Shown here in pieces: positions 8,413-17,551 of a stretch of 64,000 nt of DNA. Each line of letters starts with the position of its first letter. Position 1 is the stretch's first letter. The position numbers and the translations under genes were made by a program. The notes beneath the pieces were generated by a model, which was given only the letters and a program-made list of their open reading frames with translations, did no database searches and was not told where the DNA came from. Source of the stretch: Vagococcus martis (GTDB taxonomy: Bacteria; Bacillota; Bacilli; Lactobacillales; Vagococcaceae); assembly GCF_002026305.1 (NCBI RefSeq), contig NZ_MVAB01000001.1, forward strand, positions 744,001-808,000. Reading direction: 5' to 3'.

Positions 8413-8858
8413 ATTTCTTTATCTAAATAGTTTTTTATTTTTGCACGAATTTCTCCATATTTTTCTTCTTGATAGGCTGTGTCTAGGTTACTCCAATTTG
8501 ATTTATCATACAACCATACAGGCATTTTACGTCTTTCCTCTTCTTCCCAATCGTATCTAGGAAAAATATGAGCATGCAGGTAGTTATCTGTATTACCTAA
8601 AATATCGTAGTTTACTCTAGTAGCTCCACACACACTTAACAAGGCATCTCCTACTATCGACATATCTAATAAAAAAGATTCTCTTTCTTCTAATGACAAA
8701 TCATTTAATGAATTTACTTCTCTTTTTGGTAATAGCACACAATATCCAGGTAAAAACTGAACATCACCAAACACTAAAAAGCCTCCTGTCATTTCTTTTA
8801 TCAACATTGGATTTGTACCATTTTGCGCAGATTTAATTCGATTTTCTCTCCATGTCAT
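8409..8858 (-). CDS. HIT-family nucleotide-binding hydrolase
   Basis: The 149-residue protein has a HIT-like fold, with a variant histidine-triad segment NYLHAHIFPRY in which the third histidine is replaced by phenylalanine. Other family features are the LPGYCVLLPKREV strand and the YDILGNTDNYLH loop. HIT proteins hydrolyse nucleotide conjugates such as ApnA. The start lies 26 bp inside the end of the upstream GFA gene, so the two form a tight operon. Confidence 0.8.
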   Translation of the reverse strand: MTWRENRIKSAQNGTNPMLIKEMTGGFLVFGDVQFLPGYCVLLPKREVNSLNDLSLEERESFLLDMSIVGDALLSVCGATRVNYDILGNTDNYLHAHIFPRYDWEEEERRKMPVWLYDKSNWSNLDTAYQEEKYGEIRAKIKNYLDKEI

Positions 8859-9267
8859 TGTTGATATCTCCTTTTAAATATTTTTTTGTTTCTTTATTGT
8901 AATCATAATAACTCGGTTTATCCTGATAGTACCATTCTGACACTAATTTTACTTTTTCTTCAGATAAGTTGTCTACTACTCCTATCGGAATACAATACCC
9001 ATTACTTTCAAAATGTCGATAATATAGCAATGTACCACATTGATTACAGAATACTCTTTCTGCAATATTTTGAGCATTATAAGTTGATACAAAATCACTT
9101 GAAGAAAAATTAGGTTGACAATAGGTATAAAAATATGAAAATCCTGTTCCACCAGTATTTTTTCTACACATTGAACAATGACAAATACTAAAATCTAAAT
9201 TATCCAGTATCACATTATAGTTAACTTTTCCACATAAACACTGACAATTATATTTCAACTCTTTCAA
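8833..9267 (-). CDS. GFA/CENP-V domain zinc protein
   Basis: The 144-residue protein matches the GFA (glutathione-dependent formaldehyde-activating / CENP-V) fold. It has the zinc cysteines CQCLCGKVNY near the N-terminus, ICHCSMCRKNTG in the middle, and VFCNQCGTLLYY towards the end. Members are carbon-sulfur lyase-like, and most have no proven substrate. It overlaps the HIT gene by 26 bp and comes first in that operon. Confidence 0.85.
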   Translation of the reverse strand: MKELKYNCQCLCGKVNYNVILDNLDFSICHCSMCRKNTGGTGFSYFYTYCQPNFSSSDFVSTYNAQNIAERVFCNQCGTLLYYRHFESNGYCIPIGVVDNLSEEKVKLVSEWYYQDKPSYYDYNKETKKYLKGDINNDMERKSN

Positions 9268-9344
9268 CCATCCTTTTTATTATATACTTACTTTTAATGA
9301 ATATTTCGGTATACTTATTATATCCTATAAACGAGGTATCTAAT

Positions 9345-10601
9345 ATGACCTACGAAAAAATTGCCAATGATATTATTGAACTAGTGAGTAATGACTACTC
9401 AGGTTGCAAAGAATTACCACAAGATGAAGCGAAAAATGACTATTTAGAACAAGTCCCTGCAATCACTTCTGATAAAGATTTTTATTATGCCACAATGGAC
9501 TTTTTAAAAACCTATCAAGATGCTCATCTGACTTTAATTGAACCAACTATTGATATTCTTAGAGTTAATTTTTTAACACGACGATTTAACGATAAACTTT
9601 ATGTCTCCGATTTATTTTCAAAAAATTGTCCATTAAGCATTGGACAAGAAATTATCAAAATTGATAATAAACCTATTTCTGAAGTTGTAAAAGAAAATGA
9701 AAGGATTCTAAATCCTATACCCGAAAGACAAAGTTTTACTTACTTATTAGAAAAATCAGAAACGATTACACTATCAAATGGTGACATTCTTAAAACGCCT
9801 AAAGAATCAAACATACCACCTAAAGAGAGCACGTATTCTTTTGAGTTGATTAACGAGCAAACTGGCTACATGGTTTTAAGTGATTTTTATGCAGAACAAC
9901 CTATTTCAGCATTAATTCAGGAAAACAGACAATCACTCGAAACAATTGACTCTTTAATTATTGATGTTCGTATTAATAATGGTGGCAGTGATATGAGTTA
10001 TTTCCCTTTATTAGACTATTTGTTTAAACAGACTATAAGCCTTGAAGAACTAAGTAATCCAAACGAATTAATGTATTATAATGTAACCAAGAGAAACGAT
10101 GAATTACGTCAAAAAGCTTTTCAACCTTATTTAGATTCTGAAGAGATAGATGATGTATCCAGACAGTTCATACAATCTGAATTAGACTTCTTTAAAAAAC
10201 ACATTGAAGGAAATCAAACTGGATTTATCCCCTTTACTGATAGTCCTATTCTTGATTACACCATTCATGGAACAAATTTACCATCATCTATTATTGTATT
10301 AACAGATGTTTATTGTGGTTCTAGTGGTGATAGCTTTGTCAATTTAGTAAAAAAATCTGATAAGGTTACCACTCTTGGAAGAAATACATTAGGTATTCTT
10401 GATTATGCCAATTGCTGTTTCCAAGAATACCCATTATTTAGTCTCATGTACCCCACATCTAAAACTTCTCTTGTAGATGATGGTCTTGGAATGCTAGGTA
10501 AAGGTGTGAAACCGGATGTCTATGTTCCTTGGACGCCTAAACATTTAACAGAAGACGTTGATTTACAACAAGCTCTTGAACTGCTTAATAATCAATGCTA
10601 G
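9345..10601 (+). CDS. S41-family (C-terminal processing-like) peptidase
   Basis: Starting at the ATG at 9345 (GAGGT upstream) gives 418 residues. An in-frame ATG at 9297 lacks a ribosome site. The C-terminal half has the S41 core: DSLIIDVRINNGGSDM and the nucleophile-serine loop VYCGSSGDSFVNLV. The N-terminal half is a degenerate PDZ-like region (GQEIIKIDNKPISE). There is no signal peptide, so it is probably cytosolic. Its last 17 bp overlap the end of a second, convergent S41 gene. Confidence 0.85.
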   Translation: MTYEKIANDIIELVSNDYSGCKELPQDEAKNDYLEQVPAITSDKDFYYATMDFLKTYQDAHLTLIEPTIDILRVNFLTRRFNDKLYVSDLFSKNCPLSIGQEIIKIDNKPISEVVKENERILNPIPERQSFTYLLEKSETITLSNGDILKTPKESNIPPKESTYSFELINEQTGYMVLSDFYAEQPISALIQENRQSLETIDSLIIDVRINNGGSDMSYFPLLDYLFKQTISLEELSNPNELMYYNVTKRNDELRQKAFQPYLDSEEIDDVSRQFIQSELDFFKKHIEGNQTGFIPFTDSPILDYTIHGTNLPSSIIVLTDVYCGSSGDSFVNLVKKSDKVTTLGRNTLGILDYANCCFQEYPLFSLMYPTSKTSLVDDGLGMLGKGVKPDVYVPWTPKHLTEDVDLQQALELLNNQC

Positions 10602-11841
10602 TTTGTAACGCATAGTTTAGTAAAGAATCAACACCATTTAATTTATCTGATAACATTTCTTCCATCATGATATCTGGCTTAATACCAATATTATGGTGGA
10701 TTTTTCCATTGGGAATTTTAACTCCTTTTGCTGTCACCATAAACGTACCACCTGTTTCAAGAGCTATTAAAGCTGGCTGACCTGTCGATCTAGCTGAATA
10801 CGTTCCAATAATTCTTGTTTTAGGTCTTTTATAAAAATTCATCACAAAATTTTCAGCTGAAGAATACGTCTGTCTATTCTGAATAATTATTACAGCTTTA
10901 TCTGATAACTCCCCTCGATTTTTGGGTACTGTTTCTTGATCAATTCCTTCTAAATAATATTGATGAGATAGCGTTTGAGTAAACTCATTATCATCACTTA
11001 TGTCTTGCTTGTAATAAAGCTGCGTCCCAGAGGCATAACGTTGTGCATCTAACACTTGGTAAAAAGATAACTCTGTTTCAAAAGCCTCTTTAAAAAAAGC
11101 TGAGCAAATATCATTGACTAATCCTGAATTTCCACCCATATTCCCTCTGACATCAAAAATGATGACCTCTGATTTTTTGTACAACTCCATATATTGGTAA
11201 AAAATTGTCACGACATCTTGACTCAAAAAATGCTTAATCGTTATCAAGATTTTATTCTTATCTTTTATGATTGTAATAGTATCTGTTTCAACTACTAGTT
11301 CCTTTTCTACTTTTTCTTCCATCCAAACAATTGTCTCCTTATTTTGAGAAGATAACTCTAATCTATCATTAGAAAAAAACTCTACGGATAATTGATTGGG
11401 CTGAAAAAAAGACAAATAGTTTTGATAATAGTAAAGTGATACTACCTCATTACTAAGCCAAAACTTAGAAGTTATTTCTTTTAAAAAGTCTGAAACGGAC
11501 AATCCATTTATTCTCTTAATAGGTAAATACAAATAATTTTGATAATCATTAGTTGTCTTCACTATAACTAATTGGTTCTCTATCATATCCAAAGCTATAG
11601 GATATACTAAATCTTCTTTAAGCTCCTTTGGTAAATAAATCATCGTATGCCCATCATCTAATCTGGCAGTAAATTGACATAATAGATGATAGAAATCAGT
11701 AAGCGAATCACTAGATAATGTTTGTTTTATCGTGTCCAGATAAGCTTGTTTCCATTCTTCTAATTTTTTATTTGTCCAATAAGGAAATAAATTTAAAGCT
11801 GAATGATAAATAGTTGAAACATCTGCTAGTCTAGTTTCCAT
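10585..11841 (-). CDS. S41-family peptidase
   Basis: The start at 11841 has GAGGAGG eight bases upstream and gives 418 residues, the same length as the convergent neighbour, although the sequences differ widely. S41 features are IIFDVRGNMGGNSGLVND and the serine loop NRQTYSSAENFVMNF, followed by GTYSARSTGQPALIAL. It has no signal peptide. It overlaps the upstream S66 peptidase gene by 11 bp, so translation is probably coupled. That pairing suggests a shared peptide-processing role, which is inference. Confidence 0.85.
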   Translation of the reverse strand: METRLADVSTIYHSALNLFPYWTNKKLEEWKQAYLDTIKQTLSSDSLTDFYHLLCQFTARLDDGHTMIYLPKELKEDLVYPIALDMIENQLVIVKTTNDYQNYLYLPIKRINGLSVSDFLKEITSKFWLSNEVVSLYYYQNYLSFFQPNQLSVEFFSNDRLELSSQNKETIVWMEEKVEKELVVETDTITIIKDKNKILITIKHFLSQDVVTIFYQYMELYKKSEVIIFDVRGNMGGNSGLVNDICSAFFKEAFETELSFYQVLDAQRYASGTQLYYKQDISDDNEFTQTLSHQYYLEGIDQETVPKNRGELSDKAVIIIQNRQTYSSAENFVMNFYKRPKTRIIGTYSARSTGQPALIALETGGTFMVTAKGVKIPNGKIHHNIGIKPDIMMEEMLSDKLNGVDSLLNYALQTSIDY

Positions 11842-12928
11842 GATTGTCCTCCTCATAAAATGCTGACTCTAACAATCTGATTTCCTGTTTCTCGCTATCA
11901 ACTTGTACACGAACCCCATATGGCAAAACACATCTTGGCGTAGCATGGCCAAAATTAACATTGCAAACTACTGGCAACTCTTCATTATCAACCACTTTAA
12001 CTAAAGATTGTTTGTATTCTTCATAAAATACTTCGTCTTGTGGTTTACCAAAAATTACACCATTCACTACATCAAATATGCCTTTGTCTTTCAATACTCC
12101 CAACATTTTTTCAACTGTTTCTGGCGACTCTTTCACTTCTGATGTTTCATTAAATAAAATCTTTCCTTGCCAAGTCGTTAAATCTGGAAATATTCCATAT
12201 CTTTCAATCACTTTTGGTTCATCACTGTGTGTAAATGGTGTTAACATATCATATAAACTATCGATACACCCACCTAACAGCTCTCCTTCAAATACCGACT
12301 TACCTTGTAGCCATTCATAGCCTTTTGTCTCAACATGGCTAATGCGTTGTTGCCCTAATGCTTTTTTAGAAAAGTCTAGTCGTTCATCATACCAAACTTC
12401 ACTTGGCTTTATCACTTCATACAGTGGGCTCTCTTCAAAATAATAACTAAAATAATTTTCAGTATAAGGCAACATGCTATCACTAATTTCACCTAAATCA
12501 GGAATAAAAGCCATCCCATAATAAGTTGTTAAACCAAGATGATAAAACATCAAATGATTAATCGTTGAATCAGAAAATCCGGTAAATAATTTCGGTTTAG
12601 TTTTGACTAAATCCTTAAACTTATCATTCTCCATCAGATAAGGAAGCGTTCGATAGGTATCATCTCCTCCAATTGCACAAATAATCCCTTTGATAGAGTT
12701 ATCTTCAAAAGCTTGAATCAAATCCTCTGCCCTTTTTTCTGGATGTCTGTCAACAAAGTCTATCCCTTTTAAAGCATGGGGCATAAACACAACGTCTAAC
12801 CCACAATCTTCCAATCTCTTTTTCCCTAAAATGAGATTATGTTCAACAAATTCTTCTCCCAGCAATCCTTTTGATAAGCTGACAATCGCAACTTTATCTC
12901 CACGTTTTAATCGTCTTGGTTTAATCAT
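11831..12928 (-). CDS. S66-family peptidase (LD-carboxypeptidase / MccF-like)
   Basis: The start at 12928 follows AGGAGGAG and gives 365 residues. The N-terminal Rossmann-like domain with CAIGGDDTYRTLP and the C-terminal domain with GELLGGCIDSL and FGHATPRCVLPYG mark the S66 family, which trims murein tetrapeptides or cleaves microcin-type peptide conjugates. The residue at the expected nucleophile position, usually serine, is Thr91. The gene is followed by an overlapping S41 peptidase. Confidence 0.85.
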   Translation of the reverse strand: MIKPRRLKRGDKVAIVSLSKGLLGEEFVEHNLILGKKRLEDCGLDVVFMPHALKGIDFVDRHPEKRAEDLIQAFEDNSIKGIICAIGGDDTYRTLPYLMENDKFKDLVKTKPKLFTGFSDSTINHLMFYHLGLTTYYGMAFIPDLGEISDSMLPYTENYFSYYFEESPLYEVIKPSEVWYDERLDFSKKALGQQRISHVETKGYEWLQGKSVFEGELLGGCIDSLYDMLTPFTHSDEPKVIERYGIFPDLTTWQGKILFNETSEVKESPETVEKMLGVLKDKGIFDVVNGVIFGKPQDEVFYEEYKQSLVKVVDNEELPVVCNVNFGHATPRCVLPYGVRVQVDSEKQEIRLLESAFYEEDNHGN

Positions 12929-12973
12929 GTTACTCCTCCTATCACTCGTCACTAATTTTACAAATTATACCAT

Positions 12974-13006
12974 AAAAAAATAACTTTGATGTTTCCACCA
13001 AAGTTA
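12974..13006 (-). terminator. Terminator of DUF2798 gene
   Basis: On the minus strand a TAACTTTG/CAAAGTTA stem (12981-12988 with 13006-12999) is followed by seven T. Confidence 0.8.
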
Positions 13007-13010
13007 CTGC

Positions 13011-13520
13011 TTAATCATATTCAACATACTCTTCTACTTGTTTTGAGTGCAAGAGCACCATTACTTTACGAGCGATTGGTTGCGCAATTAATAATTCTAA
13101 TCCCAGTACCACACCAAAATTTCTTGGCCATGACATAACAAAACGGATAAATGTGGAGCTATTGACTACTAAGCCATGTCCAACAACATCACCTATAAAT
13201 GTCATCAAGAAAGACATCCCTACTACCGTAAATAAAATGGTAAATAATAATGTGGCATTAAAGCTATCTTTAGGGTCACTAAATTTTTTCACCAAGCTAT
13301 CTGCAAAGTGGCGGACGACAAAATTTTCTAGTAACATTGCAATCACAAAAAATAGTGGCAAACTTTTAGCAAAAGCTATTAACATATCTTGATTGATTGC
13401 ACCAAATGCTAAATATAAATTATAAAAGCACATACTACTTGCAGTAATCCCACAAATCACTATGCCATATAGTAATCCTTCTTTTTTATTCATTGGTAAT
13501 CGTTTTTCTTCATGCATCAT
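13011..13520 (-). CDS. DUF2798-type four-helix membrane protein
   Basis: The 169-residue protein has four hydrophobic helices in two similar halves, ending in SWPRNFGVVLGLELLIAQPIARKVM, a signature I associate with DUF2798 proteins (function unknown). AGAGG lies upstream of the paired ATG codons at 13520/13517. Its leader carries a complete intrinsic terminator between promoter and gene, so expression may depend on read-through. Confidence 0.75.
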   Translation of the reverse strand: MMHEEKRLPMNKKEGLLYGIVICGITASSMCFYNLYLAFGAINQDMLIAFAKSLPLFFVIAMLLENFVVRHFADSLVKKFSDPKDSFNATLLFTILFTVVGMSFLMTFIGDVVGHGLVVNSSTFIRFVMSWPRNFGVVLGLELLIAQPIARKVMVLLHSKQVEEYVEYD

Positions 13521-13546
13521 TTTTCCTCTTTTCTTAAAAATCAGCG

Positions 13547-13632
13547 AAAAAAAAGTGCAGGAATCATCTTTTCAGATGGTTCCTACACTTAACGTAATCT
13601 TCACTGTATTAAAAGTTTACCACATTTTTCAA
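13547..13632 (-). promoter_or_regulatory. Leader with terminator hairpin ahead of DUF2798 gene
   Basis: On the minus strand a plausible promoter (TTGAAA at 13632-13627, an imperfect -10 around 13608-13603) is followed within about 10 nt by a 16-bp hairpin (13590-13575 with 13568-13553, two mismatches) and eight T. The coding start is only 27 bp further on. Either the gene is attenuated or the product is a very short RNA. Confidence 0.5.
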
Positions 13633-13782
13633 AAAAATGCCACGGTTGACTTGTATAGTAGCAAAGGGCTTATTAAATTTAGTTTAAAAATAATGAAACT
13701 AGTTGTTTTTTTTATTAGAAAAACAGTAAATCTGTTATGATAATAAGAGATTTACATGATTTATTAGAAGGGAGAGTCTTGT

Positions 13783-14226
13783 ATGGCCAAAGATAAAAAA
13801 ATCGTTGCTCCCTTTTTAAAGCCTATTGCTATTTTTAGTATTGCTTTAGGGATAAGTGCAACAACTGCTGTTGTGGATGGTAGTAATTATAAAACAAAAA
13901 AAACCGAAACGTCTACAACTGAAACGATAACTCATTCAACTCAAGACAATACCAATACTACAACCAATTACTCGGATACAACTTATAGCTCAGTCCAACA
14001 AACTGAACATGCTGTATCTGAAACACAAGAGAAAACAAAAGACAGTAAACAAAACAAAACAAATCACTCGTCATCAGAAGAAAATACCCCTTCCTCTGAA
14101 AATCAACCATCAAGTAACACCCAAAATATGGAAGAAGAAACTGAAGATACGGTAACTCCTGATGCACAAAATGCTGTGGTGACCCCTAAAACAAATGAGA
14201 ATAAAACTGCTATGGGGGGGGAATAA
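13783..14226 (+). CDS. Membrane-anchored Ser/Thr-rich surface protein
   Basis: The 147-residue protein has a basic N-terminus and one hydrophobic segment (about residues 10-31), then a low-complexity tail made almost wholly of T, S, N, Q and E. It looks like an extracellular stalk tethered by an uncleaved signal anchor, or a secreted protein. AAGGGAG precedes the ATG. The gene ends in a run of eight G, which also supplies the ribosome site of the next gene three bases later. I do not recognise the family. Confidence 0.65.
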   Translation: MAKDKKIVAPFLKPIAIFSIALGISATTAVVDGSNYKTKKTETSTTETITHSTQDNTNTTTNYSDTTYSSVQQTEHAVSETQEKTKDSKQNKTNHSSSEENTPSSENQPSSNTQNMEEETEDTVTPDAQNAVVTPKTNENKTAMGGE

Positions 14227-14229
14227 CTA

Positions 14230-15006
14230 ATGGATGCTTTACTAACTTTAATCTTGAGTAATATAACCAAATTTTTAAACTACTTAAATATCAATCCAAG
14301 GCTACAAAACAAAATTCTAACTGTTGTTAGTGTTTTTCCAACACTGTATATCTTGCGTATTGTAAAAGGATACTTTCAAAACGGAAATTATCTCAGAATG
14401 ACACTCTACCTACTGATTTTTATTGTTCTAGCTTACTTTATTGTCTTAAACTTTATTTATTATTTTAAAAATCAGAAAGTAAAATGGGATGTCACCAATT
14501 TAATTGAAAATATCGTACCAGAAGATGCAACATTTGATGAAACCGTGCAAACAAATTCAACCACTCCAAAAATTCAAGGAAAACTATTAACACTGACTTT
14601 AAATAATGATAGCGATCAAGTAATTGATACGGTTATCCATGAATTATTGGAAAAAAACTATATCACAGCAAAAAAACTAAATGACTATGCTTACGAACTA
14701 GATAGCTATACTCTCATTCCTTTCTATAAAATTTCAAAAGGAAAATTACTAATTGGAAGTAGCTACAAAGATTTAACTGAAGTAGCTAGTATCAAAATAA
14801 ATGATGATGCGGATTCTTTGGTTCCTCTTGGTGTCTTTGTTAATGGTGGATCTTATGAAAAAGACGGAATTATTTATAAAGAACCTTATACCTTAGAACT
14901 ACGTGTCAAAGATACGGATGAAGCAAAAAACACTGCAGAATCAGAAAGCGAACCTGTAAAAAAAACACGCACACTCGGCAAACGAAAAAAAAGTCAGAAG
15001 AATTAA
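14230..15006 (+). CDS. DUF6681-like two-TM membrane protein
   Basis: The 258-residue protein has an N-terminal amphipathic part, two membrane helices (about residues 33-50 and 55-80), a cytosolic domain of about 130 residues, and a lysine-rich tail (TRTLGKRKKSQKN). It resembles a lactic-acid-bacterial family of unknown function that I know as DUF6681. The ribosome site lies inside the G8 run that ends the upstream gene, so the two genes are tightly linked. Confidence 0.6.
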   Translation: MDALLTLILSNITKFLNYLNINPRLQNKILTVVSVFPTLYILRIVKGYFQNGNYLRMTLYLLIFIVLAYFIVLNFIYYFKNQKVKWDVTNLIENIVPEDATFDETVQTNSTTPKIQGKLLTLTLNNDSDQVIDTVIHELLEKNYITAKKLNDYAYELDSYTLIPFYKISKGKLLIGSSYKDLTEVASIKINDDADSLVPLGVFVNGGSYEKDGIIYKEPYTLELRVKDTDEAKNTAESESEPVKKTRTLGKRKKSQKN

Positions 15007-15022
15007 ACTTCTGACTTTTTTA
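14991..15022. terminator. Terminator overlapping stop codon
   Basis: A 10-bp perfect stem (14991-15000 with 15008-15017) is followed by T on the plus strand. It spans the stop of the DUF6681-like gene and also faces the YebC gene. Confidence 0.85.
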
Positions 15023-15029
15023 TTTACTA

Positions 15030-15746
15030 TTAATCCATGTCTACATTATGGAAAATTTGTTGAACATCTTCTAATTCATCTAAAGCATCAATCATTTTTT
15101 CAAATTGAGCTAGGTCGTCTTCAGATAATTCGACTTCATTTTGAGCAAGCATTTGAATTTCAGCTACGGAAAATTCTGTAATACCTTTTTCTTTTAATGC
15201 TTCTTGAATCGCGTGGAAATCACTTGATTCACCGTAAACGATGATTTGGTCTTCTTCTTCAAATACATCTTTGACTTCGATATCTTTTTCTAATAGATAC
15301 TCAAAAATGTCATCCACGTCTTCGCCTTTAAAACCAAAAATCGCTGTGTTGTCAAACATGTATGCTACAGCACCTGATACACCCATGTTCCCACCATTTT
15401 TACCAAATGCTGCACGAACATCTGCTGCTGTACGGTTAACATTATTTGTTAGTGTATCAACAATCACCATCGAACCATTTGGCCCAAATCCTTCATAGCG
15501 TAATTCAGAATAATTTTCATCTCCTGAACCTTTTGCTTTTTCTATAGCGCGATCAATAATATGTTTTGGTACATTGTATGTTTTTGCGCGATCAATAACG
15601 AAACGAAGTTTTTGATTAGAGTGCGGATCTGGATCACCTGATTTTGCTGCTGCATAAATTTCAATTCCAAATTTGGCATAAACTTTACTGTTGTTTGCAT
15701 CTTTAGCTGTTTTCTTAGCTACGATATTAGCCCATTTACGTCCCAT
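15030..15746 (-). CDS. YebC/PmpR-family protein
   Basis: From the ATG at 15746 the product is 238 residues, the usual length. It begins [20 protein letters not shown], the hallmark of the family, and continues with [16 protein letters not shown] and an acidic C-terminal part. YebC proteins act at the ribosome or as regulators. The branch starting GRKWANI is the YeeN-like paralogue common in Firmicutes. It is a single gene with a shared terminator. Confidence 0.92.
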   Translation of the reverse strand: MGRKWANIVAKKTAKDANNSKVYAKFGIEIYAAAKSGDPDPHSNQKLRFVIDRAKTYNVPKHIIDRAIEKAKGSGDENYSELRYEGFGPNGSMVIVDTLTNNVNRTAADVRAAFGKNGGNMGVSGAVAYMFDNTAIFGFKGEDVDDIFEYLLEKDIEVKDVFEEEDQIIVYGESSDFHAIQEALKEKGITEFSVAEIQMLAQNEVELSEDDLAQFEKMIDALDELEDVQQIFHNVDMD

Positions 15747-15979
15747 TAGTCTCACTTCTCTTTCTTAATGTATTGTTTCAGTTGTAACGCAAAAACGTTC
15801 TGTTTTATTATACTTGCTTATCGTCATTTCGCAAAGTTTTTTTTTCATGATTAATACAATTCATTGATTCTAGTCCGTTTTTCATTTTTTTAGCCTTAAC
15901 ACCTTTTAATTAATCTTGATATAAGCTATTCTAAAGTAGTAATAACTGTTCCTTACAGATAGAAAGAGGTTTATATTTT

Positions 15980-16498
15980 ATGAAACATTTTAATACTGTT
16001 GATTTTCCATCAATCCATATTCGATTATTAGATGGAGAAAACGAAGCTGATTTAGCCATCTTCAAAGAGTTTTTATTAAGAACAACAGATTACTTCACAG
16101 ATTATGTTGCTGCTGAACCTACAAAAGAGCAAGTTAAAGAGTTCTTCACGTCACTTCCACCAAAAACATCACCATCACAAAAATACATGTATGGGATTTT
16201 TGATCGTGATAGATTGATGGGATTTATTGATTGGGTCGAAGACTTTCCACAAAAAGAAACTGGGATGCTTGGTTATTTTGTATTAGAAAGCGAGTATCGT
16301 GGCACAGAACTAGCGAAAGAATTATATACAGCCTTAGAAAAAACTGTCTCAGATACTGGTACGAAAACAATAAGATTAACTTTTATCGACGATGATCAAC
16401 GTGCGAGTCGTTTCTGGGAAAAACAAGGATACGAAATCATTGATACTCATAATGGCGACTACGGGAAACAATTAATTGCTAAAAAAACAATTGGATAA
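15980..16498 (+). CDS. GNAT-family N-acetyltransferase
   Basis: The 172-residue protein has the GNAT fold. Motif A lies around GMLGYFVLESEYRGTELAKELYTALE, with acetyl-CoA loop EYRGTELAKE, and motif B at the C-terminus is RASRFWEKQGYEIIDT. GNAT enzymes move acetyl from acetyl-CoA to amines; the substrate is unknown. AAGAGGT lies upstream. It is a single gene followed by a terminator shared with the convergent lipoprotein gene. Confidence 0.88.
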   Translation: MKHFNTVDFPSIHIRLLDGENEADLAIFKEFLLRTTDYFTDYVAAEPTKEQVKEFFTSLPPKTSPSQKYMYGIFDRDRLMGFIDWVEDFPQKETGMLGYFVLESEYRGTELAKELYTALEKTVSDTGTKTIRLTFIDDDQRASRFWEKQGYEIIDTHNGDYGKQLIAKKTIG

Positions 16499-16502
16499 TA
16501 CA

Positions 16503-16546
16503 AAAGCGTAAAAATAAAAACATCTTATTTTTACGCTTATTTTTTA
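16503..16546. terminator. Bidirectional terminator
   Basis: A 14-bp perfect stem (16504-16517 with 16525-16538) with T-rich tails on both strands separates the convergent acetyltransferase and lipoprotein genes. Confidence 0.85.
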
Positions 16547-17551
16547 TTTTAATAAGTCTTTCATGTCTGTTGCCACACTGTCATAATGACTCTTGATTGT
16601 ATCATCACTTGGTGATACATCCAGTGATTGATCTTTAACAATTTTCTCAGTCAAGTCATCTGATATTTTTTTAAAATCTATGCCAGTTTCTTTTGCGTAC
16701 GTAATGGAATCATACTTACTTTGGCGATAAAATGGTTTTTCCTCTTTATTTTTAATCTCATCTTCCGTATCTGCAAAGAACTCATTGTACTTAGCCTCAG
16801 TTATTTTACCACTTTCTTTATCTTTTATCACTATGAGACGAGCAAACAACCCATCACCTAAATCTTTTGTGACTGCTTGATAAGATAACTTAGAACCATT
16901 TTTTATTTCACCATCTATTTTTTCCGCTAAAGGAATAAACCCACGACGGACACTATTCGATGAGCCTTTTACACTCACAAAGTCACCTGTTAAACTATTT
17001 TCTTTCATCATTTGATCTTCTAAAATCGTCATACCATTAACAATCGTCACTAACGTTACATTGGTACGATCGTTTTCCGCTTGAAAGTTGGCATAACCAG
17101 ATGTTCTTTTCGTTTGTCCTGCCCATGTTTCTGAGTAGTAATCATCTGGTCCACGTTCATCAAACTCCACTAATACAAGCTTATCTCCATCTACCACAAC
17201 ATCTGCTGTACCAATATAGCCATCCTCAAAGTCAATGGTATCTGTATAATAATCGCCCTTTACCGTTCCAACTTCTGGACGACCTGACCAATACATTTTT
17301 TCTTGTTTTTCATCACCTTTGTATTCCGTTCCCGAATACTCACCCGTTGTCGCTCCTGAAACAGTATCTACTTCATACTTATGACCATTTCGTTCATACA
17401 CATATTTTTCTTCATTTTCTTTGTTTTCTTTTTGTGCTTGTTCTGTTTTTTCTTTTGTGTCACTACTTTTAGCAGAATCACCTGTCCCACCACATGCTGC
17501 TAATAATAGTGCCGTCGATACTAAACAAATACCAAATAAATTCTTTTTCAT
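16544..17551 (-). CDS. FMN-binding-domain-like lipoprotein (PplA-like)
   Basis: The 335-residue protein has a lipoprotein signal (lipobox LAAC, Cys20), a charged linker, then two related domains. The first begins VDTVSGATTGEY, close to the flavinylation motif of extracellular electron-transfer flavoproteins such as PplA, but glycine replaces the final Ser/Thr acceptor. The second domain (about 200-335) has lost the motif. It is therefore probably a surface lipoprotein derived from FMN-binding proteins, possibly unable to carry covalent flavin. The signal-peptide tail (STALLLAA) also resembles pheromone-type peptides of enterococci. It stands alone, with no flavin transporter or NADH dehydrogenase nearby. 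Confidence 0.75.
   Translation of the reverse strand: MKKNLFGICLVSTALLLAACGGTGDSAKSSDTKEKTEQAQKENKENEEKYVYERNGHKYEVDTVSGATTGEYSGTEYKGDEKQEKMYWSGRPEVGTVKGDYYTDTIDFEDGYIGTADVVVDGDKLVLVEFDERGPDDYYSETWAGQTKRTSGYANFQAENDRTNVTLVTIVNGMTILEDQMMKENSLTGDFVSVKGSSNSVRRGFIPLAEKIDGEIKNGSKLSYQAVTKDLGDGLFARLIVIKDKESGKITEAKYNEFFADTEDEIKNKEEKPFYRQSKYDSITYAKETGIDFKKISDDLTEKIVKDQSLDVSPSDDTIKSHYDSVATDMKDLLK

Noticed and set aside
17101-17472. 123-codon plus-strand frame
   Set aside because: It lies wholly inside the lipoprotein gene on the other strand, has odd His/Leu-rich composition and no ribosome site.
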